64,000 nucleotides of DNA from Actinomycetes bacterium (GTDB lineage Bacteria; Actinomycetota; Acidimicrobiia; Acidimicrobiales; SZUA-35): the NCBI GenBank assembly GCA_024276425.1, contig JAJRXF010000202.1, forward strand, positions 1-64,000, written 5' to 3'. The notes below the pieces were generated by a model. The model had not been told where the DNA came from. It saw only the letters and a list, made by a program, of their open reading frames with translations, and did not search any database. The position numbers were made by a program, and so were the translations under genes. How positions within the stretch are numbered: the first letter of the stretch is position 1; each line of letters opens with the position of its first letter. Positions 55,827 to 64,000 of this stretch are shown here, piece after piece.

Positions 55827-57026
55827 CTAACTCTTGCCGATTTCTGTTATGAATCGCTCGACCATGGGACCGAGTTGATCGAACTCAATCAAGAATCCGT
55901 CATGCCCATGGATCGACTCGATTACCTCCAGCCTCACCGGCACGCCAAGCTCTTCGAGAGTCCACTGCAGTTCGACCTGCTGACGTGGGTTGTAGAGAAC
56001 ATCACTGTCGATCGAGATGTCAAGGACTGGAACCTGAACGCGGGCTAAGGCAGCCGTAGTCCCACCCCGACCGCGTCCAAGGTCATGAAGGTCCATCGCC
56101 TTGTTGAGAACAAGATAACTATTGGCGTCGAAGCGTCGCGCCAGCTTGCGCCCATGGTGATCGAGATAGCTCTCAACTTGAAAACGGTCCCACAGACCAA
56201 ACCGGTCAAGTGGCTCAACAACTTCGCGACCAAACCTAGTGGCCAACGATTGGTCGGAACGATAGTGGAGTTGGGCAATCCGTCTAGCCAGCATCAGACC
56301 TTCGGTCGGCCCTTCACCGTCGCCAAGATGATAGTAGTCGCCGTTGTTCCAGCCCGGGTCCTGAGCAATTGCCAATCGCCCGACCTGGCTCCACCCAATC
56401 TGCAGCGGGCTGGCAGCTGCGGTGGTGGCAACAGCGATCAGGGACCGAACCCGATCGGGAAACATAACTCCCCACTCCAAGACCTGCATCCCTCCCATCG
56501 AGCCGCCAGCCACGCTCAGCCAAGCGGAAATCCCGAGGTAGTCCGAGAGCAGGGCTTGGGCCCGCACCATGTCGCGTATCGAAACCACGGGGAACCGAGA
56601 GCCGAAGGGTTCGCCGTCTTCTGGGTGGGGCGAAGCTGGACCGGTCGTGCCTTGACAAGACCCGATCACATTCGAGCAGACAACAAAGTATTGATTAGTA
56701 TCCAGGGGCTTTCCGGGCCCAATCATCTCGTCCCACCAGCCAGCCGTCGGTTGTCCCGGCCCAATTCCACCAGCCGCATGGGCATCCCCAGTGAGGGCAT
56801 GACAGACCAATATGGCGTTGCTGGCAGAAGCGTTGAGTGAACCCCACGTCTCATATGCCACCGTTATCGGTCCCAGTTGGCCGTTACCCTCCAAGGCGAA
56901 GGGGCGGTCCTCGCAAAAGGTGGCGAATTGCCTACCAGCGATTGGATCTCCTGGCCGCCATGCCGAACTCGGCCGAAGGGGTGACCCGCTGGCCAGCGGC
57001 CGCTGAAGTGGATGGTCACCAGACAT
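55827..57026 (-). CDS. metX: Homoserine O-acetyltransferase
   Basis: AYETWGSLNASASNAILVCHALTGDAHAAGG; VAGGSMGGMQVLEW; IDSDVLY; ESIHGHDGFLIE. Confidence 0.93.
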   Translation of the reverse strand: MSGDHPLQRPLASGSPLRPSSAWRPGDPIAGRQFATFCEDRPFALEGNGQLGPITVAYETWGSLNASASNAILVCHALTGDAHAAGGIGPGQPTAGWWDEMIGPGKPLDTNQYFVVCSNVIGSCQGTTGPASPHPEDGEPFGSRFPVVSIRDMVRAQALLSDYLGISAWLSVAGGSMGGMQVLEWGVMFPDRVRSLIAVATTAAASPLQIGWSQVGRLAIAQDPGWNNGDYYHLGDGEGPTEGLMLARRIAQLHYRSDQSLATRFGREVVEPLDRFGLWDRFQVESYLDHHGRKLARRFDANSYLVLNKAMDLHDLGRGRGGTTAALARVQVPVLDISIDSDVLYNPRQQVELQWTLEELGVPVRLEVIESIHGHDGFLIEFDQLGPMVERFITEIGKS

Positions 57027-57041
57027 GCATGGAGCCTACCA

Positions 57042-57076
57042 AGGCAATTCCCTACCAAGGCGGTAGGGAATTGCCT
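57042..57076. terminator. 15-bp perfect inverted repeat between methylase and metX genes
   Basis: aggcaattccctacc-aaggc-ggtagggaattgcct; no clear U tract on the minus strand, so terminator function is uncertain. Confidence 0.5.
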
Positions 57077-57095
57077 GACAGATTACCCTGACAGA

Positions 57096-58694
57096 TTACA
57101 ATGGGGGAAGTCTGTCCCGCCACCATTCATAGGTCGCAGTGGATCCCTCGTAGGCCTCGTTCATCAGCAACCCGATTTTCTCCACCCTGGCCCGAATCTC
57201 CGGAGCTGAACGGTCGTCACAATCCTGAACGAGCTGAGCAGCCTCTGCCCATTTTCTCTTGTTCCTGGGCCTGGGAATGCTCGCGACATCGCGGGCAGCA
57301 AGCTTTATGGCCGACACCGAAAGAGCGGTACCAAACCATTGACGGTAGGACCAAGCAACGACCGGGGGTGCCAACAAAACCGCTGCAACCCAGTCAAGGT
57401 CCTGGGGGTCCGCGAAGATGCAAAGCAGTGGGGTGACCGCCAGCATCGAACCGGTGCGATCGACAAAGGGCTCAAAGACTTTGGATTGGGTCGGCAGCAG
57501 GACCTTGGGTCGCAGCTGTTGTTGAAACCAATCGGAACCATTCTCCGTCGCAGGCTGAACCAGGGCAACGGGTTCGTGCCAGGATCTCTTTGCAAATCTG
57601 GTGGCCCGTGTCCCCCAATGACTCCTCAAGGGGTCAAGCGAGCCCACCGTGACCACTTTGGCCTCCACCTCACCATCTCCCACCAGCCCCACCTTGGACC
57701 GTTCAAGACATCGTTCTGCTAAGGCATAGTACTCGTCCCGAAACCCAGCGGTCGCTGACACCATTTCACCGAGAGGCTTCCCCATGAGACGAACGGCCGG
57801 GGCACCAAGGGCCTGAGCGGCCATCGAGGCCCACGAAGGGTGACCAACTCTCCCGACATCGTCGCCAAGTCCAATCTCCACCACATCACGGCCCGATGCA
57901 ATAATGGGAGGAGAAAAAGTAGTGCTGGTGCCGCCATGTTCATTCGCCAATTCAAGAACAATTCCGCACACACGAACATTGGCCTCAAAGAGCATCTCCC
58001 CCGTTGCCCATAGCGCCCTGACCGGTGCCACCTTGTCAATGGCCACTCGCAAGTTTGCAGTATCGCGAGAGGCCAGTATTGATTGAGGCAATACAAAAGC
58101 GACGCGTCCGCCTACCGTCGGACTCAACAGGTTGATCGCGGCCCAAAGATGCAGTCCGGCAAGATCGGTGTAGGGGCCAAAGATGTCGGAGTGTTTCGCG
58201 ACAAAACTCCTCGCAGACTCGGGGAAGACCGTCCCCCTCAGGGGTGTTGCAAACGGCGGATTCCCAACCACAAGTTGCGGGTGTGGAAACCCCCCAGGGA
58301 GTCCCTTCAGTGCGTCACCTAAGATGACCTGACCGACTAGACGACCTCCCTCCAGTCCACCGGGCCCAAGACCATGGCCCTGGGCCCACGCCACTAGCGC
58401 ACGGGAGGTTGCCCTGACTGCTCCCGCGTCAATATCGATGCCAAAGGTTCGAGACAATGCTTCCCGGGGCGGCAACCCAAGCTCGACCATTCGGTCCAGC
58501 GCACCGACAAGAAAAGCTCCACCACCGCAAGCCGGATCCAAGACAATTCCTGGAAGACCCTTGGCGTCTGGGATGGCTAGCCGAACTAAGCCCTCCACGA
58601 CCGAGCGGGGGGTATAGAACGCCCCCCTGCTCTTGCGGGATGCGGTTGAGGCCTCACGTTCATGGTCTCGACCTATCGTCCAAGCGTCTGACAC
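57096..58694 (-). CDS. N6-adenine DNA methylase-like protein (orphan)
   Basis: Motif I VLDPACGGGAFLVGAL, motif IV LVVGNPPF, RGAFYTPRSVVEGLVRLA N-terminal signature; no restriction partner nearby. Confidence 0.85.
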   Translation of the reverse strand: MSDAWTIGRDHEREASTASRKSRGAFYTPRSVVEGLVRLAIPDAKGLPGIVLDPACGGGAFLVGALDRMVELGLPPREALSRTFGIDIDAGAVRATSRALVAWAQGHGLGPGGLEGGRLVGQVILGDALKGLPGGFPHPQLVVGNPPFATPLRGTVFPESARSFVAKHSDIFGPYTDLAGLHLWAAINLLSPTVGGRVAFVLPQSILASRDTANLRVAIDKVAPVRALWATGEMLFEANVRVCGIVLELANEHGGTSTTFSPPIIASGRDVVEIGLGDDVGRVGHPSWASMAAQALGAPAVRLMGKPLGEMVSATAGFRDEYYALAERCLERSKVGLVGDGEVEAKVVTVGSLDPLRSHWGTRATRFAKRSWHEPVALVQPATENGSDWFQQQLRPKVLLPTQSKVFEPFVDRTGSMLAVTPLLCIFADPQDLDWVAAVLLAPPVVAWSYRQWFGTALSVSAIKLAARDVASIPRPRNKRKWAEAAQLVQDCDDRSAPEIRARVEKIGLLMNEAYEGSTATYEWWRDRLPPL

Positions 58695-58703
58695 CGCAAA
58701 CGA

Positions 58704-59855
58704 TCAGGAGATCCAACTAGCAAGGTTTTCGAGTCGCTCATCATTGGAGAAAACCTCGACGAGTGCGATATCGAGACCAAGTCGTTTCTGTAAACGCTTG
58801 ACCTCTAGTTCTTGGTCCCACAAAACCATGGTGACTGCGACGCCGGAGCCACCAGCCCGGGCGGTACGCCCCGACCGATGCAGGTACGTTTTGTGATCAT
58901 CCGGCGGATCAAAGTGAATCACAACATCCACGTCGTCGACGTGAATACCACGGGCGGCAACATCGGTGGCCACTAGTGCCTGTATCTCGCCCTTGGAGAA
59001 CTTGCCGAGTGCCTTTTCTCTTTGACGTTGGCGAAGATCACCATGAATTGGTTCGGCGTTGACGCCGAGGTCGGCGAGGTCCCCGCTGAGGCGATCACAC
59101 ATCCGCTTGGTGTTACAAAAGATCATCGTACGATTGGAACTCTTGACGATGTTGGCGACGACCTTGGAGCGATCCATGCGATGCACGGTCAAGAAGATGT
59201 GGGTCATCTGTTCGACCGTGACCTCCTTGTTTTCAACTTCATGCTTGACCGGATCGTTCTGGTATCTGGTGACAAGCGTGTCAATTGCGCCGTCGAGCGT
59301 TGCGGAGAACAGCAGGGTCTGGTGTTCTCCTTCAATCCGTCGCAGAATCCACTCGACCTGTGGCATGAACCCCATGTCGGCCATCCGGTCGGCCTCATCA
59401 AGCACGACCTTGTCGACGTCAGCCACCGAGACAACCTTGCGCTCAAGGAGATCGATCATGCGCCCCGGAGTAGCCACAATGACCTCGACGCCATTTTCGA
59501 TCGATCGAATCTGTTTGTCGATATCGGCTCCGCCATAGACAGCCAAGTACCTCAAACCAACCGCATCACAAAGCGGGGCCAACTCATCCATCACTTGGTT
59601 GGCCAGCTCGCGAGTTGGGACCAATATCAAGGCCTGAACCCTGCCACGAGGAGCATCAGCCAGGAGTTGAACGACTGGAATTCCGAAAGCTAGTGTCTTC
59701 CCCGACCCAGTCTGAGCCTTTCCGCATATATCGCGGCCCGCCAAGGCATCCTCAATCGATAGCTCCTGGATGGCAAACGCGTCCTCATAGCCACGTTCGG
59801 CCAGTGCCTCAATCAGGGCGGGAGCGACGCCCAAATCAGCAAACTTCCTACTCAT
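58704..59855 (-). CDS. DEAD-box RNA helicase
   Basis: GKAQTGSGKTLAFGIP, PTRELANQV, VLDEADRMADMGF, SATLD, HRSGRTARAG. Confidence 0.96.
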   Translation of the reverse strand: MSRKFADLGVAPALIEALAERGYEDAFAIQELSIEDALAGRDICGKAQTGSGKTLAFGIPVVQLLADAPRGRVQALILVPTRELANQVMDELAPLCDAVGLRYLAVYGGADIDKQIRSIENGVEVIVATPGRMIDLLERKVVSVADVDKVVLDEADRMADMGFMPQVEWILRRIEGEHQTLLFSATLDGAIDTLVTRYQNDPVKHEVENKEVTVEQMTHIFLTVHRMDRSKVVANIVKSSNRTMIFCNTKRMCDRLSGDLADLGVNAEPIHGDLRQRQREKALGKFSKGEIQALVATDVAARGIHVDDVDVVIHFDPPDDHKTYLHRSGRTARAGGSGVAVTMVLWDQELEVKRLQKRLGLDIALVEVFSNDERLENLASWIS

Positions 59856-59965
59856 TCAATAAACCTTGTTTCTTCGTTGATGCCCGAAGAGTAACGAGAT
59901 GATCGTCTCCATCGGTGTTTCTTCTGAGATCTGGGGTCTTCGTCCGTCCTTCCGCTAGTCAATTC

Positions 59966-60517
59966 TTAGCCGCCGAGGGCGGCGACCAGCGCCTCCGCTT
60001 GAGCAATGTCAGCCACCCGAATGGCCCCCTCGAACCCAGGAACTTCGATTTCTCCCTTCACCGCTCCCGAACGCGAGAGCCCAGGAAGAAAGTTGTCGGG
60101 GACCAGAACTTCTCCTGGCTTGGCCACATCGGCAAGGCGGGCGGCCAGGTTCACGGTTACTCCAATATGGTCGTCCCCCTCAAACAAGATGACATCCCCC
60201 TCAGCCAGCCCGGCATGAAGTGCTAATTCCACCGAGACCTCATCAAATCGACAACGTACCGCCAGGACGGTAGATGCCATCGAAACCGGATCGAGAGCCA
60301 CCAGCATCGCTCCATCACCGAGCCACTTGGCGATTCGAACGCCAGTTGTCGAACACACCGAACGCAGGGCCGCTCGAAAGAGCGACAACTGCTCAACAGC
60401 TAGGTCATCGCCCATGGCGTTGTTAAATGCGGTAAAGCCAGACAGATCTACAAACCCGAATGTCCGACGAACCCTGGTCGCGGACCCTGGTGAATAGATG
60501 GCGGGCTGGTGTGGCAC
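59966..60517 (-). CDS. Stand-alone class III adenylate/guanylate cyclase domain
   Basis: FGFVDLSGFTAFNNAMGD; RIAKWLGDGAMLVAL; GVTVNLAARLADVAKPGEVLV. Confidence 0.85.
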   Translation of the reverse strand: MPHQPAIYSPGSATRVRRTFGFVDLSGFTAFNNAMGDDLAVEQLSLFRAALRSVCSTTGVRIAKWLGDGAMLVALDPVSMASTVLAVRCRFDEVSVELALHAGLAEGDVILFEGDDHIGVTVNLAARLADVAKPGEVLVPDNFLPGLSRSGAVKGEIEVPGFEGAIRVADIAQAEALVAALGG

Positions 60518-61345
60518 CAGGCTACGTTAGTCGCCGTGGATCCTCTGCATCAGATCGACGAATGGCCTCCCGCCAATGCATCAGCCGGATGGATCACCTC
60601 CACCGGCCGCAGCGGACGGATTGGAGCACATGACCAGCCCTTTGCCATCGCTTCCATCACGAAGGCACTCTTCTCGTTAGGTATCCTGATCGCCCTCGAA
60701 GAGGGAACAATTCATCTCGATCAGCCGGCTGGTCCGAGTGGAGCAAGTGTGCGGCATCTTCTCGCTCATGCATCGGGTCTTGGATTTGACACCCAATCCA
60801 CCCAGGCTCCGGTTGGTGCCCGTCGAATCTACTCCAACGCCGGGTTCGATGTGCTCGCAGCAACCCTGGCCGAGGCCGCTCGGATGCCAGCAACTCAATA
60901 CTGGACACAAGCCGTTGGCGAACCGCTCGGCTTGGCCGACACGACAATCCCCGGATCAGTCGCCTATTCCGGAATCTCAACGCTAGATGACCTGCTGCTC
61001 TTCTGCTCAGAACTCCTCGCTCCGACCCTGCTATCGCCGGCCACGATGCTGGCGGCCCGGACAAGTCAGTTCCCCGAACTAGTCGGAGTGGTTCCCGGAT
61101 TCGGACGCTACGACCCCAACCCATGGGGGCTGGGTTTCGAAGTCCGTGGAACCAAGCACCCCCACTGGACGGGTTCCACCAACAGCCCCTCCACCTTCGG
61201 TCACTTCGGGGCTAGCGGCACAATGCTCTGGGTGGACCCAGACCAGGATCTCGCCCTTGTCTACCTGAGTGATCTCGACTTCGGCCCCTGGTCCAAGGAG
61301 CAATGGCCCAGATTCAGCGATGAGATGCTCAGAAGTTTCACCTAG
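60509..61345 (+). CDS. Beta-lactamase-fold serine hydrolase
   Basis: SITK (SxxK), RIYSNAGFDVLAA (YxN), TFGHFGASGT. Confidence 0.88.
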   Translation: MWHQATLVAVDPLHQIDEWPPANASAGWITSTGRSGRIGAHDQPFAIASITKALFSLGILIALEEGTIHLDQPAGPSGASVRHLLAHASGLGFDTQSTQAPVGARRIYSNAGFDVLAATLAEAARMPATQYWTQAVGEPLGLADTTIPGSVAYSGISTLDDLLLFCSELLAPTLLSPATMLAARTSQFPELVGVVPGFGRYDPNPWGLGFEVRGTKHPHWTGSTNSPSTFGHFGASGTMLWVDPDQDLALVYLSDLDFGPWSKEQWPRFSDEMLRSFT

Positions 61346-61439
61346 TGGGTCACCAGACCCGTCTTGCTTAAGAAGTCTCCCCGGCTGCCGAAGGTTTGCA
61401 CGAGGCAACTCCGTGCAAACCACATCCCACCACTTCGCA

Positions 61440-62411
61440 ATGGCACGCGCTCGACAAGCGCTAAAGGCCGCTGGCCTGCCCTTTGATGTCCCCCTCGAGC
61501 GGGCCAATAGCACGCGCAACGAAGTCTTCGTCTCCCCGGACCACGTCATCCGAATCAACCGGAACCCGAATCAACGCCTGCGGCGAGAGCTCATGTTGTA
61601 CCCCTCTCTCCCTCTACAGGACTGGGCACCCGTAGCTGTTCACGCCGGGGGCGAATACGGCTCGGACTTTCTTATTGTTGAACGCAAACCTGGCGAACTG
61701 CTATCTCGAGCCTGGCCCCGCATGTCTCGGGAGTCCCGTCATGACGCAATCCGCAAGCTGGCCGAGGTATTGACCCAACTTCATCAAACCGAAACCCCGG
61801 TGAGCATTCCACCCTTACACGTCGAGACCCACCTCCTTGATCCGCGAGCAATCTCACCAGTGCTTCCCACCCTGTTGAAAATCGACGAATTGTCACAGAA
61901 CCCTCTCCTTGATCAGGACATCCTGAACGGGGCGAAGGACATCACTCTTCGGGGGGCAGATGCTCTGGCCGACTTCCACCAGCGAACCTTGATTCACGGC
62001 GATCTGACATTTGAAAACATCCTCTGGGACGGAGCCAACGTAACTGGCTTGCTTGACCTCGAATGGTGTCGAGGCGCGTCTGCTGACCTGGATCTTGACG
62101 TCTTGCTCCGTTTCTGCGCCATCCCCTTCGCTCATGTTGCCGAAGACTATGCCAGCCTCACCCGGGCCCAGGATTATGAAGACGTTCCAGTTTGGCTGGC
62201 CGAAGAGATGCCGGAGTTGTTTAGCCATCCACATCTTCGGGACCGTCTACTGAGCTATTGTGTCTCCTTTGATGTCCGCGACCTGGCCGAGAACTTGCCG
62301 ACCCAGGGAGTTGAACTAGGGCCTCTTCACCCAGTTCGGCGCCTCACCAGCCTGGTGCGAACCGGGGCTCACGTCACTCGATTCATGGACCGGCTTCGTC
62401 TTCCCGTATAG
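61440..62411 (+). CDS. Aminoglycoside phosphotransferase (APH)-like kinase
   Basis: LIHGDLTFENILWDGANVTGLLDLEWCRGASADLDLDVLLRF (Brenner and DxD-type motifs). Confidence 0.88.
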   Translation: MARARQALKAAGLPFDVPLERANSTRNEVFVSPDHVIRINRNPNQRLRRELMLYPSLPLQDWAPVAVHAGGEYGSDFLIVERKPGELLSRAWPRMSRESRHDAIRKLAEVLTQLHQTETPVSIPPLHVETHLLDPRAISPVLPTLLKIDELSQNPLLDQDILNGAKDITLRGADALADFHQRTLIHGDLTFENILWDGANVTGLLDLEWCRGASADLDLDVLLRFCAIPFAHVAEDYASLTRAQDYEDVPVWLAEEMPELFSHPHLRDRLLSYCVSFDVRDLAENLPTQGVELGPLHPVRRLTSLVRTGAHVTRFMDRLRLPV

Positions 62412-62499
62412 TAAGGCTGAGCACCGCAGTCAGTCCTGAGCAGGGCCAAGTAGTGGAGGGTTGAGCACGCCGGGGAGACGTTGGCGCTAGCGTATTGGC

Positions 62500-63852
62500 G
62501 TGACGAATCTTGCAGCTTCCGATTCTCCTAAGGCAGAAACCACCATGGCGTGGGTCGTCAGCCCCGGAGGTCCGCTACGGGGTGATGTGGCCGTTCGAGG
62601 ATCAAAAAACGCCGTCACCAAGCATCTCGTCGCCAGCTTGCTCGGATCAACTCCGTCCATGATTAGCAACTGTCCCGATATCGGCGACGTCGAGATTACC
62701 GCCAGCATGCTTCGTGCTCTTGGCTGCGAGGTGGTCGCCGAACACAATCGGGTTACCGTCGACCCGCGACCACTGGATAGCCCGCGAGTTCCGCTGCGCT
62801 TCAGCGGAATGAACCGAATTCCAATCCTGATGCTCGGCCCTCTTCTTCATCGGGTCGGGGAGGCCTTTGTCCCCATGGTCGGGGGCGACGACATTGGCTC
62901 TCGCCCCGTCGACTTCCACGTTCATGCTCTCACAAAAATGGGGGCAGAACTCACGATGACCGAGGACGGTCTGGAGGCGAAGGCAACACGACTGCGAGGG
63001 GCCCATATCGAACTGCCCTATCCCTCGGTTGGCGCCACCGAAACCATCCTTCTGACTGCAGTACTGGCCGAAGGCCGGACCGTTCTTGATGGGGCGGCCA
63101 CCGAACCAGAGGTCATCGAATTGGCCCTCTTCTTGCAGCGCATGGGAGCAAGAATTGAAATGCGACCCAACCGCCGCTACATCATCGACGGTGTCGACCA
63201 ACTTAACGGGGCAAGCCATCACCTCAAGGGCGACCGCATCGAGGCATTCTCCTACCTTGTTGCTGGCCTGATCACCGGCGGCGAAGTTCGGGTACTTGGC
63301 TGCGCTCAAGATCGGCTGGTAACCGCAATCTCCACCTTGTATGGCATGGGCGCTCGCTTTGAGATTACCGATTCGTCCATTTCTGCTTGGGCCGACAAAC
63401 TGGTTCCCACCGCGGTTGAGACCGACACCCATCCCGGGTTCATGACCGACTGGCAATCACCGATGGTCGCGTTGTTTACCCAGTGTGATGGACTTTCTGT
63501 CATGTATGAAACCGTCTATGAAAACCGCTTCACCTACGTGCCTGCGCTCAACAAGATGGGCGCCCAAATCGAAACCTATAACACTCCTCTTGGTTCCATA
63601 GACAGCCGTTTCGTTGGTTCGTCGACACCGTGCTCGGTGGTCGTTCGCGGTGGTGCTCCTCTTCGGGGAACTGAGGTTGTCGTACCCGATATTCGCGGCG
63701 GTTTCGCCTACGTCTTGGCCGCGGCCGCGGCAAGTGGTCAAACAACCCTTACGGGGACCCACCACTTGGACCGCGGTTACAACCATCCAATCGAGAACTT
63801 CCAGGCCATTGGCTTGGAGATCGACCAAGTCAAGGTTTCAGCCGTCAGCTAA
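62500..63852 (+). CDS. murA: UDP-N-acetylglucosamine 1-carboxyvinyltransferase (MurA), Asp-variant active site
   Basis: VRGSKNAVTKHLVASLL; LMLGPLLHRVGEAFVPMVGGDDIGSRPVDFHVHAL; DIRGGFAYVLAAAAASGQTTLTGTHHLDRGY. Confidence 0.9.
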   Translation: MTNLAASDSPKAETTMAWVVSPGGPLRGDVAVRGSKNAVTKHLVASLLGSTPSMISNCPDIGDVEITASMLRALGCEVVAEHNRVTVDPRPLDSPRVPLRFSGMNRIPILMLGPLLHRVGEAFVPMVGGDDIGSRPVDFHVHALTKMGAELTMTEDGLEAKATRLRGAHIELPYPSVGATETILLTAVLAEGRTVLDGAATEPEVIELALFLQRMGARIEMRPNRRYIIDGVDQLNGASHHLKGDRIEAFSYLVAGLITGGEVRVLGCAQDRLVTAISTLYGMGARFEITDSSISAWADKLVPTAVETDTHPGFMTDWQSPMVALFTQCDGLSVMYETVYENRFTYVPALNKMGAQIETYNTPLGSIDSRFVGSSTPCSVVVRGGAPLRGTEVVVPDIRGGFAYVLAAAAASGQTTLTGTHHLDRGYNHPIENFQAIGLEIDQVKVSAVS

Positions 63853-64000
63853 GGCTTCCTCGGACTCTTCTGGTTTCTGGTCTGCGGACTCTTCTTGCTT
63901 CTGGTCCTCGCTCTGGGCAGGGGCAGAGCTGGCACGGCCCAGGATTATAAACCACACCAGACCAACAATGACTGCGGTTCCGCTCGTCCAGGTATTCACC
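63838..64000 (-). CDS. 3' end of a membrane protein gene (truncated by window edge)
   Basis: Minus frame reads ...NTWTSGTAVIVGLVWFIILGRASSAPAQSEDQKQEESADQKPEESEEALADG-stop; overlaps murA 3' end in convergent orientation. Confidence 0.55.
   Translation of the reverse strand, partial: VNTWTSGTAVIVGLVWFIILGRASSAPAQSEDQKQEESADQKPEESEEALADG

Noticed and set aside
57096-58694. Complete restriction-modification or BREX/DISARM-type defence island
   Set aside because: Only one methylase-like gene is present, flanked by housekeeping genes; no nuclease, ATPase or phage-defence partner seen.
61440-62411. Acquired aminoglycoside resistance gene
   Set aside because: Only generic APH-fold motifs; the family is broad and no resistance-cassette context is present.

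Overview
This 64 kb window looks chromosomal and comes from an actinobacterium. An Acidimicrobiia-like lineage is an inference from gene content and not proven. (1) ~0.3-17.5 kb is a divergent flagellar locus. The minus strand carries fliA-flgN-flgK-flgL-flbD-motA-motB-fliL and ends in a strong terminator hairpin. The plus strand carries fliM-fliN-fliO-fliP-fliQ-fliR-flhB-flhA, an FlhF-like protein with no visible P-loop, a small membrane protein, fliW and csrA. (2) 17.5-41 kb holds a MalT/SARP-type regulator, secreted proteins, a GntR regulator divergent from a mitochondrial-type aconitase, a PfkB kinase, a HAD-PlsC fusion, a candidate 6C-type C-rich-loop small RNA, a LysR regulator, a carboxyltransferase, citrate synthase, a quinone oxidoreductase, an acyl-CoA dehydrogenase, CheB, a GNAT-acyl-CoA synthetase fusion and a cyclase/ATPase signalling protein. 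(3) 41-48.7 kb holds a split E1/transketolase pair, tRNA-Val and tRNA-Cys flanked by a hairpin repeat array, methionine aminopeptidase, and two paralogous membrane-anchored proteins of unknown function. (4) 49.4-54.3 kb is a putative neutral-lipid/lipid-droplet locus: two WS/DGAT-type acyltransferases, a patatin, an XRE regulator and an HBHA/phasin-like Lys-rich protein, with two near-identical palindromes in the divergent promoter. (5) The rest holds tRNA-Gly, an Fpg-like glycosylase, MetX, an orphan N6-methylase-like protein, a DEAD-box helicase, a stand-alone cyclase, a beta-lactamase-fold protein, an APH-like kinase and a MurA with Asp in place of the catalytic Cys. The strongest leads are the lipid-droplet-like locus, the 6C-like RNA, the FlhF-like pseudo-GTPase with its unknown neighbour, and the paralogous zinc-ribbon/repeat-module proteins. 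All family calls come from reading the sequence; no search was run.
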